From Novosphingobium sp. G106 (lineage in GTDB: Bacteria; Pseudomonadota; Alphaproteobacteria; Sphingomonadales; Sphingomonadaceae): a DNA stretch of 64,000 nucleotides. Under the pieces are notes generated by a model that was not told where the DNA came from, did no database searches, and saw only the letters and a program-made list of their open reading frames with translations. Made by a program: the position numbers and the translations under genes. The stretch covers positions 5,460,001-5,524,000 of the forward strand of contig NZ_JAHOOZ010000001.1 in NCBI RefSeq assembly GCF_019075875.1, read 5' to 3'. Below, in pieces: positions 42,399 to 51,766 of the stretch (its first letter is position 1; each line of letters begins with the position of its first letter).

Positions 42399-43013
42399 AT
42401 GGATCGCCTGACACGAGCGCTTCCGCTGGCGATCAGTGAGATGGGAAAACGGGAGTTTTCCGCCCTGGCATTCCGGTTTTTCGATGATGACCCGCTGGCT
42501 CGTGAGCCGGCCGCCGACGTGGTCGAAGATTTCATCCTCTATCTCGAGCGAACGGGTGTTGCGCCGCACGCCGTCGTCGTTGCGCTGTTCGAGTTGGCGC
42601 GGTGTCATTGCGCGGACATCGGCCCGCCGCCGCTCTTGACGTCGGAACTGCAGCGCATGCCGGTCAGCAGACTGCTGACCATGCAGGTTGCCCGGCATCC
42701 GGGTGCCAGAGCGATCGAAGTAGCCGGTCAGGTGCCCATGACGCTGCTGTCGCTCTATCCCAATCTCAAGGGCGGCGACGGTATACTGTTGGCTAAGCGC
42801 ATCGGCGGAGACCTGGTGCTGCCCTTGGCGATGGCGGAACTGGCGATGTTTCGCAGATTGGCGCAACCGTGCGATCTCGTGAACATTCTCGGAGCCGCGG
42901 ATGCGGCGAATGACGCCGCGGCGACTTTCCACCGGCTGGTACGGCTCGGTGTCATAGTCGAAGTCCGGCAGGACGGTGAGGGAGTCCAGTCCACAGCCGG
43001 TGGTTTCGCCTAA
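42399..43013 (+). CDS. Unknown protein, possibly HvfC/BufC-like (DUF2063)
   Basis: 204 residues from the ATG at 42399 with AGGTGG nine bases upstream. Read by eye, it follows the course of HvfC/BufC proteins: a first half resembling the DUF2063 DNA-binding-like domain (FSALAFRFFDDDPLAR, ADVVEDFILYLE, VVALFELARCHCADIGPPPL) and a C-terminal half like the BufC wing (LSLYPNLKGGDGILLAK, LAMAELAMFRRL, AATFHRLVRLGVIVEV). HvfC/BufC partner MNIO (DUF692) enzymes that modify copper-binding peptides. No DUF692 gene is in the window, and the first helix of the domain is missing, so this is only a hypothesis. Confidence 0.4.
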   Translation: MDRLTRALPLAISEMGKREFSALAFRFFDDDPLAREPAADVVEDFILYLERTGVAPHAVVVALFELARCHCADIGPPPLLTSELQRMPVSRLLTMQVARHPGARAIEVAGQVPMTLLSLYPNLKGGDGILLAKRIGGDLVLPLAMAELAMFRRLAQPCDLVNILGAADAANDAAATFHRLVRLGVIVEVRQDGEGVQSTAGGFA

Positions 43014-43912
43014 AGCCCCGCCGCCAGCTCCACATATTTGCGCGAAGCCTCGCCCAACGCATCGGCCAGGCCGGCATCGTCCAGGGGCAGTTCGTTGCAT
43101 TTGAATAGCAGGAACTCCGTGATCCCGGCGTCGCGGTAGCGTTTCAGTTCGTCGGGCTCGGTCCAGGTGAACACCGCGACGCTGATCCGCAGGGCATCGG
43201 GATCGCGGCCGGCTTCGCGGGTCAGTTCCTTGAGCCGCCTGACGCGGGTGGGGGCCACGTCCACCGGCAGGTTGAAGGCCAGCCAGCCGTCGCCGGTGCG
43301 GGCTACGCGCTTCTGGGCGATCTCGGTGTCGCCGCCGATCATGATCGGGATGCCCCCGGCGCGCGCCGGGCGCGGGTACATGTAAGCGTCCTTGAACTGC
43401 ACGGTCGGGCCGTCGAACTGCGCGGCATCGTCACGCCACAGCGTGCGCATCGCATCGATGTATTCGTCGGTACGCTTGCCGCGGGTCTTCCAGTCGCTGC
43501 CAATCGCGTCCATTTCCTCCTTGCACCAGCCGACCCCCGCGCCGAGCACGACGCGGCCGCCGCTGAATTCGTCGAGCACCGACAACTCCTTGGCCAGGAC
43601 CACAGGATTGCGCTGCGGCAGGATCAGGATCGAGCTGCCCACTTCGATCGTCTCGGTCGCGGCCGCGGCCCAGGCCATGGCCATGACCGGCTCGTAGAGC
43701 GGCAGCCGGGGATCGGCGATCGGCGGGTCGCCCCAAGCCGGATTGACCCCGGCATAGGGATAGGGCGATTCCGGATAGGCCCCGAACAGCAGCACGTGGT
43801 CGCCCGCCCAGAACGAGGCGAAGCCGGCCTTCTCGGCGGCTCTGGCGGACCGCCGGATGAACTCGCCGGTCGAGCAGGGGCCGACGCCGACGGTGCAGAT
43901 GCCAACTTTCAT
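43010..43912 (-). CDS. LLM class flavin-dependent oxidoreductase
   Basis: 300 residues from the ATG at 43912, which overlaps the TauD stop by four bases. A bacterial luciferase-like TIM barrel: GFASFWAGDHVLLF, GSSILILPQRNPVVLAKELSVLDEFSGGRVVLGAGVGW and PIMIGGDTE are family signatures. Cofactor could be F420 or FMN; the sequence does not decide. Third gene of an amidohydrolase-TauD-LLM operon. Confidence 0.87.
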   Translation of the reverse strand: MKVGICTVGVGPCSTGEFIRRSARAAEKAGFASFWAGDHVLLFGAYPESPYPYAGVNPAWGDPPIADPRLPLYEPVMAMAWAAAATETIEVGSSILILPQRNPVVLAKELSVLDEFSGGRVVLGAGVGWCKEEMDAIGSDWKTRGKRTDEYIDAMRTLWRDDAAQFDGPTVQFKDAYMYPRPARAGGIPIMIGGDTEIAQKRVARTGDGWLAFNLPVDVAPTRVRRLKELTREAGRDPDALRISVAVFTWTEPDELKRYRDAGITEFLLFKCNELPLDDAGLADALGEASRKYVELAAGL

Positions 43913-44829
43913 GCCGCTTTCTCTTCCCTTCGCCCGAGGCCGTAGTCGCCGACGATCGTCGTGCGGCGCATGATCCGTGTTTCCTCGGGCGGCACGCCGG
44001 TCGCGCAGTGGAGCATGCGCCAGTTGTCCCAGAGCACCATGTCGCCCGGCTGCCACTTATGGAAATACATCAGCTCGGGCCGGATGACGTGATCGATCAC
44101 TTCGGCGAGCAAGGCATCGCCTTCGGGGTTTTCCATCCCCTCGATGCCGTCGGCGAACCAGGGTGAGACGTGGAGGATCTTCTGCCCAGTCTCGGCCTGC
44201 TGGTAGACCAGCGGGTGAATCGCGCGTTGCTGGACCGAGGGATGATCCATGCCCTTGCGGAACAGCGTGGACATCCGCACCAGCTTGTCGACCGGGCTGC
44301 CGAACTTGGCGCGGGTGAAATCGGGCTGGTACGAGTAGATCACGCTGAGCCCCTCGATCCGCGCCTTCAGGCGGTCGGGCAGGAGCGCATAGGCGGCGAT
44401 CTGGTCGATGAAGCCGGTGTCGCCTCCGCGCCCCGGCAGGACTTCGGGACGCAGGATGCCGCCGTGGTTGATCCGGTCGACATAGGCACCATCGAAGTGC
44501 CAGGGCAGGTAGCCGCCGCGCTGCTCGCCTTCGATCTCGTAGATGTTGCCGTCCTCGCGGTCGAACTCGATCGGGGCGAGCGCCTTGTGCTCGGTCTTGA
44601 TGTCGGTGCCGGCCATCATCGGATGGACTTCGGGCTCACCATAGATTTCCGAGAGCGCGAGCTGGGTGTCTATGCCGCCCGGAATGCCGCGGAAGACGAC
44701 GAGGCCTTTGTCGATCCAGAGGTCGTGCAGCGCCTGGCGGACTTTCGGATCGCCCAGAGTGCCAGGATCGAGCTCCGTGATCATGGCCCCGTAACGGTCC
44801 TGGCCGGGCAGGGGGGCGACGTCGAACAT
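43909..44829 (-). CDS. TauD/TfdA family 2-oxoglutarate dioxygenase
   Basis: 306 residues. Fe(II)/2-oxoglutarate dioxygenases hydroxylate and often cleave ethers, sulfonates or amines. The iron ligands are the HxD pair in LPWHFDGAY and a distal His in MLHCATG; the 2-oxoglutarate Arg is in TRIMRRTTIV. Length and motif spacing are normal. It starts on the last base of the upstream amidohydrolase stop and overlaps the LLM gene, showing tight coupling. Confidence 0.88.
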   Translation of the reverse strand: MFDVAPLPGQDRYGAMITELDPGTLGDPKVRQALHDLWIDKGLVVFRGIPGGIDTQLALSEIYGEPEVHPMMAGTDIKTEHKALAPIEFDREDGNIYEIEGEQRGGYLPWHFDGAYVDRINHGGILRPEVLPGRGGDTGFIDQIAAYALLPDRLKARIEGLSVIYSYQPDFTRAKFGSPVDKLVRMSTLFRKGMDHPSVQQRAIHPLVYQQAETGQKILHVSPWFADGIEGMENPEGDALLAEVIDHVIRPELMYFHKWQPGDMVLWDNWRMLHCATGVPPEETRIMRRTTIVGDYGLGRREEKAA

Positions 44830-46574
44830 CAGCGCCCCGGTGTCGCTTGCCGCATCACGTCCATCGGCACCGTCCGCGTGTCTCGGCCCGATCGCAACAG
44901 CGTGCCCGGCAAGGCGCCCGTGTGCTCACCGTGGCGGACGATCTCGACGCCGCCGACGAGCACGTGGTCGATCCCCACCGCCTCGGCATAGATGCGGTAT
45001 TCGTTGCCGCCGGGCAGGTCGTAGCGTCGGCCGATCGGCTGGCCGGCGATCGTATCCGGATCGAAGACGACCACGTCAGCATGATAGCCCTCGCGGATCA
45101 GGCCGCGGTCGATCAGGCCGAAATAGGCGGCGGGCCGCGCGGTGAGCTGGTGCACGGCCGCTTCGAGCGCGATGATCTTCTCCTCGCGCACACCCTTGCC
45201 GAGCACGGTCGTGGCGTAGTCGAAGCTGTCTATCAGATCGAGGTGAGCGCCGGCGTCCGAGGCGCCGACAAGCGTCCGGTCGTCGGCCCAGAGGCGCCCG
45301 CGCAGTTCCCACGAAGCGCGGTCGTGACCGCCCTGGTCGGGGGAGAAGACGGTCGCCAGTCCGTCGGCGACGGCGATGTCGAAGAAGGCATCGACCGCGC
45401 TCTTGCCCTCTTCGGCGGCGATGGCCGCTACCTGACGGCCGTCATGGCGGGCATTGGTCGACGACACCACGGTATAGGTCGCCAGCGTTGCAAAGGATTT
45501 GAGCCCCGAATCCGCGGGGATCAGCTCGGCGTCTGCCGCCAGTTGCCGGCGCACTTCGGGATCGCGGAATTTTTCGATCCGCTCTGGAATCGGCAGCTTG
45601 AACACCTCGCGCCAGAGGCCAGGCAGCACGTCGAACATCATCCCGTTCTTCAGGCTCATGTAGACGCCCGGCGTGCGCGGCATGGTCAGCGCGATCACCT
45701 CGCCGCCGCGCGCTCGCGCCGTGTCGCTGATCGACAGCTGCCGCGCGGCGATCTCGGCAGCATTGGCTTTTCCGTTCACCACCAGCACGTTCCAGTTGAC
45801 CGGCCGCTGCCCCGCCAGCGAAAACTCGGCCATCAGGTCCGCCGTGCTCTCAAGCTTGTCGAGGTCCGGCAGCAGCTCCAGTCCGGTCCCTTCGTGCTTC
45901 GCGACGACGCTGGCGAGGGCCAGGAATTCCTCGCGCTCGGCCCAGCGCGAGGGGACGGGCTGACCTTCGTAATCGTTGTGCGTCGGCGATGTCGTGGTGG
46001 AGAAGCCCAGCGCGCCTTCGGCCAGCGACCGGTCGAGCAGGTCTTGCATCGCGGCGATCTCCGCCGCGTCGGCCTTCTCGCCCACCGCCCGCGGCCCCAT
46101 CACCGCGCGGCGGATCGCCGAATGGCCGACGAAGAAGCCGGCGTTGAGCCCTAGGCCGCCTTCGACCCGGTCGAGATAGTCGCCGAACGAGGACCAGCCC
46201 CAGTCGGACACCGCCTCCAGCGTTTCGAGCGGCATGCCTTCGACGCGCGACAGCATGCGGCGGATGTAGGGGCCCGACTCAGCCGTCAACGGCGCGATCG
46301 AAAAGCCGCAGAAGCCGCCGATCACCGTGGTGACGCCGTGGAAGCACGAAGGCGTGAGCTTGGGGTCCCAGAACACCTGCGCGTCGTAATGCGTATGCGC
46401 ATCGATGAAGCCGGGCGCGACCACCCGCCCGCTCGCGTCGATCGTCTCACGCGCCGCCTCGGTCACAGTGCCGATCGCGACGATGCGGCCGTCCCTGATG
46501 CCCAGATCGCCCGCGAAGCCCGGGCTGCCGGTGCCGTCGACGATGGTTCCGCCGATTATCCTGGTATCGAGCAT
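44829..46574 (-). CDS. N-acyl-D-amino-acid deacylase-like amidohydrolase
   Basis: 581 residues, D-aminoacylase subgroup of the amidohydrolase superfamily. Metal site: DAHTHYDAQVFWDP (HxH), GGFCGFSIAP, and late Asp/His in GASDAGAHLDLI. The domain boundaries and the RPAAYFGLIDRGLIREGYHADVVVFD tail are typical. It probably hydrolyses an N-acyl or cyclic amide substrate. First gene of the operon with TauD and LLM. It is divergent from a SnoaL-like gene across about 110 bases. Confidence 0.83.
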   Translation of the reverse strand: MLDTRIIGGTIVDGTGSPGFAGDLGIRDGRIVAIGTVTEAARETIDASGRVVAPGFIDAHTHYDAQVFWDPKLTPSCFHGVTTVIGGFCGFSIAPLTAESGPYIRRMLSRVEGMPLETLEAVSDWGWSSFGDYLDRVEGGLGLNAGFFVGHSAIRRAVMGPRAVGEKADAAEIAAMQDLLDRSLAEGALGFSTTTSPTHNDYEGQPVPSRWAEREEFLALASVVAKHEGTGLELLPDLDKLESTADLMAEFSLAGQRPVNWNVLVVNGKANAAEIAARQLSISDTARARGGEVIALTMPRTPGVYMSLKNGMMFDVLPGLWREVFKLPIPERIEKFRDPEVRRQLAADAELIPADSGLKSFATLATYTVVSSTNARHDGRQVAAIAAEEGKSAVDAFFDIAVADGLATVFSPDQGGHDRASWELRGRLWADDRTLVGASDAGAHLDLIDSFDYATTVLGKGVREEKIIALEAAVHQLTARPAAYFGLIDRGLIREGYHADVVVFDPDTIAGQPIGRRYDLPGGNEYRIYAEAVGIDHVLVGGVEIVRHGEHTGALPGTLLRSGRDTRTVPMDVMRQATPGR

Positions 46575-46684
46575 GTGCCCGCACCCTCTCCATGTTTGTC
46601 TGTTGCTTACCAGCTAAGCGGGTGAATAGAACAGCCAAGGATGGAACAGGCGAAGACGCCGTTCTTGGCGAGAGAGGAAAGCCG

Positions 46685-47215
46685 ATGACGATGACGGTAT
46701 CGCAGATTCGCGACGAGATGGCCGATCGCGAGGCGATCCGCGACTGCCTGATGCGCTACAGCCGCGGGATCGACCGGATGGACCCCGAAGTGCTCGCCTC
46801 CGCCTATTGGCCCGGGGCGATGGACTATCACACCGGCTTCACCGGCACGGTCGAGCAGTTCATCGAATGGGCCCTGCCGCGGCTCGCCGCGATGGAGCAG
46901 GCCATGCACATGATCGGCAACGTGCTGATCCGCATCGACGGCGACACGGCCAAGGTCGAGTCCTACCTGTGGTCGGTCAGCGTGCTGCCGGGCGACGATG
47001 CGCGCCAGGTCATGGTCGTGGGCCGCTATCTCGACAAGTTCGAGAAGCGGAATGACGAGTGGCGGATCGCCGAGCGCCTGGTGGTCCACGACTGGTTCCA
47101 GGAGGGGCCGGCGGACAACGATTGGTCGGCAGGCCCCTTTGGCATGACCGGCCTGCTACGCGGGACCACCGTGCCGAAGGATGCCAGCGTCGACTGGTTG
47201 GAGCTGCGGGTTTGA
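46685..47215 (+). CDS. SnoaL-like domain protein
   Basis: 176 residues from the ATG at 46685, with AGAGGAAA upstream. NTF2-like fold, SnoaL_4 type: EMADREAIRDCLMRYSRGIDRMD, VGRYLDKFEKRNDEWRIAERLVVHDWF. These proteins are often dehydratase or hydroxylase accessory proteins. It is divergent from the amidohydrolase gene and may act in the same catabolic route. Confidence 0.82.
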   Translation: MTMTVSQIRDEMADREAIRDCLMRYSRGIDRMDPEVLASAYWPGAMDYHTGFTGTVEQFIEWALPRLAAMEQAMHMIGNVLIRIDGDTAKVESYLWSVSVLPGDDARQVMVVGRYLDKFEKRNDEWRIAERLVVHDWFQEGPADNDWSAGPFGMTGLLRGTTVPKDASVDWLELRV

Positions 47216-47294
47216 GCGATGCACATACCTGCGTGGCGAGCCCATAGTGCCATCCGTTGTGGCTGGCAGATTGCGGCGGGCCTATCCTCACTCG

Positions 47295-47606
47295 ATGCGC
47301 GTTTATTGCCTTTGTCTGTCGTTGTTCTTGGCAGGATGTAGTCGATCGACGAATACGTTTGAGGTTCAAGCCGCGGGTGCGACATCAGCAAAGCTTGAGC
47401 TTTGTGGGCAATCGACGGAGCTTCAACGGAGCGGCGATAAGTTTGCCGGCAGCTACCCGGTTGGCTGCGAGGGGGATGGCGTCATCAAGGTCAGCTTTCT
47501 AAGCCAAACGTCTGTCATTTGCCCCATCGGATACGTAACACCGGGAGCACGCCAGAATTTCCGATTCAAGATCGATGACGGTAGATGCACTCCATCTGAA
47601 ATCTAG
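47295..47606 (+). CDS. Small lipoprotein
   Basis: 103 residues. Signal sequence with lipobox LAGC (C15), a small beta-rich domain with four further cysteines (LCGQS, VGCEG, VICPIG, GRCTPS) that could form two disulfides. Composition is less GC-rich than neighbours. Function unknown. Confidence 0.65.
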   Translation: MRVYCLCLSLFLAGCSRSTNTFEVQAAGATSAKLELCGQSTELQRSGDKFAGSYPVGCEGDGVIKVSFLSQTSVICPIGYVTPGARQNFRFKIDDGRCTPSEI

Positions 47607-47653
47607 TCCGAGGTCCCCTTTTCGGACTGGCGTCGCGCCTGTGGGTCTATGCT

Positions 47654-47971
47654 TTAATCGCCGGCCTCGCGGCATTTCATGTCGATGGCGCGGCGCTGGA
47701 GCGTGCTGGCCGCGCCGCCCTCGCGCTTCATTTCCTCATCGACGCAGCGCTGCGAGGGTGTGCGGGTGTCGGCATTCTGTGCACGGATGCGGCGGTCGAG
47801 CTCGATCACGTCGGCCAGTTCCTGCGGCGTGAGGCTGCCGATCTGCCGGCCGCCGTTCATCACCGCCTCGTAGTTGGCGCGCGCTTCGGCGACGCGGCTC
47901 TGCGCCAGCGCGCTGCCCTGCCAGCCGAGCCCGAGCGTCAGGACCAGCGCCGCCGCTATCGTCTTCGTCAT
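47654..47971 (-). CDS. Small secreted protein, unknown function
   Basis: 105 residues. Signal peptide ends at ALAQ (about residue 23). The mature part has charged helices (EARANYEAVMNGG, VIELDRRIRAQNADTR) and two cysteines (RCVDEE, KCREAGD). It starts five bases after the ppx stop on the same strand and is likely co-transcribed with ppk-ppx. Family not recognised. Confidence 0.7.
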   Translation of the reverse strand: MTKTIAAALVLTLGLGWQGSALAQSRVAEARANYEAVMNGGRQIGSLTPQELADVIELDRRIRAQNADTRTPSQRCVDEEMKREGGAASTLQRRAIDMKCREAGD

Positions 47972-47976
47972 TGGAT

Positions 47977-49473
47977 CTACCCTGCTATCGCTTCCTCGCG
48001 GGCCAGCTCGATCGCCGGCTGGGATTCCAGCCAGTTCGCCAGCAGGCGCAGGTCCTTTTCCACCGCTTCGGTGTACAACGGCTTAAGCGCTTCGGAGACG
48101 GCCAGCACGAGTTGCCCTTTCCGGCGGCTCAGCGTCGAGCCCGAAAGCGTCTGTGCGATGCAGCCGCTGAACTTGCGGCACAGCCGCGTCGCGAGGCCCC
48201 AGGTCACCGCTTCGCGCAAGTCGGCGAGCGGGGCGAGGCGCAGGTATTCGTCGGGGATCGCGGTGCGCCCGGTATTGGCCATGGCCGCCATCGCCAGGAT
48301 CGCGCGCTCGCGGTCGTCGATGCCGATCCAGCGCTTGCGCAGCGCCCAATCCATCGCCTGCTCCATGCGCAGGTTTGGCTCGATCCGCTGCGCCGCCAGC
48401 GCCAGCATGGTCGCGGCGAGGCGTAGGCGTTCGCTGTTTGGCGCTTTGGGGCCGGCCTCACCGGGTATGCAGACGTCGGCGGTCCAGCCGTTGACCATGG
48501 TCGCTGCGGCGGGGGAGACGTCGAGCGTCTCGGCGAAGGCGGATACGCCCGCGAGCATCGGATCCTGGGCCCGCACGCCGGGGCTGAGCCGGCGGTAGAG
48601 CAGGCCCTCGCGCAGGCCCCAGGACGAGAAGATCAGGCTCGCCGGCTTGATCTCGCGCGCCAGGACCGCGAGCAGCGCAGCGGCATCGGGCAGAGTGGCA
48701 AGGCGCGAGGGCGAAAGCCGCGGGACGTCCGCGGTGAGCCTGCCCGAAACCACGCTGCGGCAAAGCCTGATCGCGGTCTCGGTATCGATCTCCCAACCGT
48801 GCGGATCGTCGAGCGGCCAGCCGAGCTTGGCCATGAAATAGCGGGCCAGCGCACGGAACGAGCCGCCAACCAGATAGAGCGGCAGGCCCGAGCCGTCGGG
48901 CCAGTCGGCCGCGCGCAGCGCCTTGTGGACGCGCGCGTTGAACTTCGCCGCGCCGCCGGCGCGCAGGGCTTCCAGTCGCAGCGTGCCGAAGGGCATGGTC
49001 ACGCCGTGGCGGGCGTTCTGGCCGTCGAGTTCGGTCAGTTCCAGGCTGCCTCCGCCGAGGTCGGCGACGACACCCCTGGCGCCGGGGAAGGCGGCCATGA
49101 TGCCGTGAGCGCTGGCGATTGCCTCTTCCTCGCCTGTCAACAGGCGCGGATCGAGCCCGAGCGCGCGCACCTGATCGAGGAAGGCCTCGCCGTTGCTGGC
49201 ATCGCGCACCGCGGCCGTGGCGACGGTCTCGACGTCGCTTACCTCCATCATGCGCAGCAAGGTGGCATAGCGGCCGAGCGCCGACAGCGCGGACCTCATC
49301 GCCTTGTCCGACAGCGCGCTCGTCTCGCTCATGTTCCGGCCGAGCCGGGCGGTGACCTTCTCGTTGAGCAGCACAGAAGGCGCGCGCGGGGGCCCGCCGT
49401 AAACGACGACACGGACGGAGTTCGATCCGATGTCGATGATCGCGTGTCGCTCTGCCACTACCGTTCCCGTCAT
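47977..49473 (-). CDS. ppx: Exopolyphosphatase/guanosine pentaphosphate phosphatase
   Basis: 498 residues from the ATG at 49473. Actin-like ATPase fold with IDIGSNSVRVVVYGG (phosphate 1), ADLGGGSLELTEL (phosphate 2) and Asp/Glu catalytic residues such as in GEEEAIAS. It removes phosphate from polyphosphate ends or from pppGpp. Second gene after ppk, 31 bases away. A start at 49530 is possible but lacks a ribosome site. Confidence 0.93.
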   Translation of the reverse strand: MTGTVVAERHAIIDIGSNSVRVVVYGGPPRAPSVLLNEKVTARLGRNMSETSALSDKAMRSALSALGRYATLLRMMEVSDVETVATAAVRDASNGEAFLDQVRALGLDPRLLTGEEEAIASAHGIMAAFPGARGVVADLGGGSLELTELDGQNARHGVTMPFGTLRLEALRAGGAAKFNARVHKALRAADWPDGSGLPLYLVGGSFRALARYFMAKLGWPLDDPHGWEIDTETAIRLCRSVVSGRLTADVPRLSPSRLATLPDAAALLAVLAREIKPASLIFSSWGLREGLLYRRLSPGVRAQDPMLAGVSAFAETLDVSPAAATMVNGWTADVCIPGEAGPKAPNSERLRLAATMLALAAQRIEPNLRMEQAMDWALRKRWIGIDDRERAILAMAAMANTGRTAIPDEYLRLAPLADLREAVTWGLATRLCRKFSGCIAQTLSGSTLSRRKGQLVLAVSEALKPLYTEAVEKDLRLLANWLESQPAIELAREEAIAG

Positions 49474-49504
49474 GCGGTTGGTGAAAAACACCGCGTCGCT
49501 CCTG

Positions 49505-51676
49505 TCACACTTTCCCGCGGCGCAAGGCAAGCTTCGGCACCTTGCGCCCGCTGGTCAATGCCGCGCCTCGGCCCGAAAGCGAAGGGTTGGTCATGAAGTA
49601 ACGGTGCAAATTGAAGGGGGTTTCCCCCTTTTCCATGCGAGCGTAGCTGCCGTCGGGCGCGAGCACCCAGGACTGTTCGGTGTCGAGCAGGTTGGCGAGC
49701 ATGACCTGGCTCAACACCTGGTCGTGGACGGTGCGGTTGCGGATCGGCACGAGCAGCTCGACTCGCCGGTCGAGATTGCGGCTCATGCCGTCGGCCGAGG
49801 TGATGAACACCCGCGCACGGCGGTTGGGCAGCTCGGCGCCGTTGGCAAAGGCCCAGATGCGGCTGTGCTCGAGGAAGCGGCCGATGATCGACTTGACCGT
49901 GATGTTTTCCGACAGGCCCTCGATCCCGGGCCGCAGGCAGCAGATGCCGCGGATCACCAGCGCGATCATCACGCCCGCCTGGCTCGCTTCGTAGAGCCGG
50001 TTGATCAGCTTCGAATCGGTCAGCGCGTTGAGCTTGGCCCAGATCGTCGCAGGCTTGCCCGCGCGGGCGTTGGCGATCTCGCGGTCGATGCATTCGTAGA
50101 GCCGGTCGCGCAGGAACAGCGGCGAGATCGCCAGCATCTCCAGCTTCTGCGGCTCGACATAGCCGGTGATGAAGTTGAACAGCTTGCCGGCATCGCGGCC
50201 GAACTTGGGATCGGCGGTGAAGAAGCTGAGGTCGGTATAGATGCGCGCGGTCACCGGGTGATAGTTGCCCGTGCCGAAGTGGCAGTAGGTCCGGTAGCTG
50301 CCTTTCTCGCGCCGCACGACCATCGAGACCTTGGCGTGGGTCTTCCAGTCGACGAAGCCGTAGATCACCTGCACCCCGGCGCGTTCGAGCTGCGAGGCCC
50401 AGAACAGGTTCTGCTCTTCGTCGAAGCGTGCCTTCAGTTCGACCACCGCGGTCACCGACTTGCCGGCCTCGGCCGCGGCGATCAGCGCGGCGATGACCGA
50501 GGACTGGTTGCCCGCGCGGTAGAGCGTCTGCTTGATCGCGACGACATCAGGGTCCGAAGCCGCCTGGCGCAGGAAGTCGACCACCACCTCGAAGCTTTCG
50601 TAGGGGTGGTGGATGACGATGTCCTTCTCGCTGATCGAGGCGAAGCAGTCGCCGTCATGTTCGAGCACGCGTTCGGGATAGCGCGGGGTATAGGGTTCGA
50701 ACTTGAGGTCGGGCCGGTCTTCCTCGACGATCTTGGACAAGCCGCCGAAGCCGATCAGCCCGCCGGTCTTGATGACGATCGCCTTGTCGAGCCCGAGCTG
50801 GTTGCGCAGCAGCGCCTCGGCCGCGGGATCGAACTTGCCCTGGAGCTGGAGCAGGATGACCATGCCGCGCCGGCGCCGCTGGATCGCGGTGCGGTAATAG
50901 CGGACGAGGTCTTCGGCCTCTTCCTCGATCTCGATGTCGCTGTCGCGCAGCACGCGGAACACGCCGTGGCCGAGCCCGCGGAAACCGGGGAACAGCAGCT
51001 CGACGTTCAGGCAGATCAGGTCCTCGACGCTGATGTAGATCGCTTCTTCGCCGGGAATGCGGATGAAGCGCGGCAGCGACTGCGGGATCAGCACCATTTC
51101 CATCAGCTCGGCGCCGTCGGCGATGCGCGACAGCGCGAAGAGGATGCCCATTCCCTGGTTGGCGACGAAGGGGAAGGGATGCGCCGGGTCGATCGCCTGC
51201 GGCGTGATCACCGGCAGGATATGCTCCTGGAAATAGTCCTTCATCCAGCGCGCATGCGCCGGCTCGCGCTTATCGTCGTCGAGGATGGTGATGCCGCATT
51301 CGGCGAGCAGTACCTGCAGCTCTTCCCAGGCTTTCTGCTGGTCCAGCTCGAGCTCGATCACCTTCTCGCGGATCGCGCCGAGCTGTTGCGAGGGGGTCAT
51401 GCCCTCTATCGAGACTTCCTCGATCTGGCGGCGCACCTGCCCGGCGAGGCCGGCGACGCGGACCATGAGGAATTCGTCGAGGTTGCTGCCCGAGATCGAC
51501 AAGAAGCGCAGCCGTTCCAGCACCGGATAGTCGGGGTTGCTGGCTTCGGCTAGCACGCGCTGGTTGAAGGTGAGCCAGGAAAGTTCGCGGTTGAAATACC
51601 GCACTTCGGCGCCGGCGGTCTGCCCCCCGCCGACACGGACCGTTTCCGTGGTCATCATATCCCCAACAGCCAGCAT
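49505..51676 (-). CDS. ppk: Polyphosphate kinase
   Basis: 723 residues from the ATG at 51676, with GGAG eight bases upstream. Makes polyphosphate from ATP. The two catalytic His are in DWKTHAKVSMVVRRE and FGTGNYHPVTARIYTDLS; the N-terminal RYFNRELSWLTFNQRVLAEA and the C-terminal RPGIEGLSENITVKS tail are typical of PPK1. It forms an operon with ppx. Confidence 0.96.
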   Translation of the reverse strand: MLAVGDMMTTETVRVGGGQTAGAEVRYFNRELSWLTFNQRVLAEASNPDYPVLERLRFLSISGSNLDEFLMVRVAGLAGQVRRQIEEVSIEGMTPSQQLGAIREKVIELELDQQKAWEELQVLLAECGITILDDDKREPAHARWMKDYFQEHILPVITPQAIDPAHPFPFVANQGMGILFALSRIADGAELMEMVLIPQSLPRFIRIPGEEAIYISVEDLICLNVELLFPGFRGLGHGVFRVLRDSDIEIEEEAEDLVRYYRTAIQRRRRGMVILLQLQGKFDPAAEALLRNQLGLDKAIVIKTGGLIGFGGLSKIVEEDRPDLKFEPYTPRYPERVLEHDGDCFASISEKDIVIHHPYESFEVVVDFLRQAASDPDVVAIKQTLYRAGNQSSVIAALIAAAEAGKSVTAVVELKARFDEEQNLFWASQLERAGVQVIYGFVDWKTHAKVSMVVRREKGSYRTYCHFGTGNYHPVTARIYTDLSFFTADPKFGRDAGKLFNFITGYVEPQKLEMLAISPLFLRDRLYECIDREIANARAGKPATIWAKLNALTDSKLINRLYEASQAGVMIALVIRGICCLRPGIEGLSENITVKSIIGRFLEHSRIWAFANGAELPNRRARVFITSADGMSRNLDRRVELLVPIRNRTVHDQVLSQVMLANLLDTEQSWVLAPDGSYARMEKGETPFNLHRYFMTNPSLSGRGAALTSGRKVPKLALRRGKV

Positions 51677-51766
51677 TCGTTCGGCTCCGCTTCCGCTGCC
51701 TATGTTACAATAGGATGACAGTAATGCGGCAGATATGAAGGAAAGCCGCTGCCGAACCCTAGCCGG

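Noticed and set aside
49430..51553. 707-residue open frame antisense to ppk
   Set aside because: Shadow; ppk on the other strand has both catalytic His motifs.
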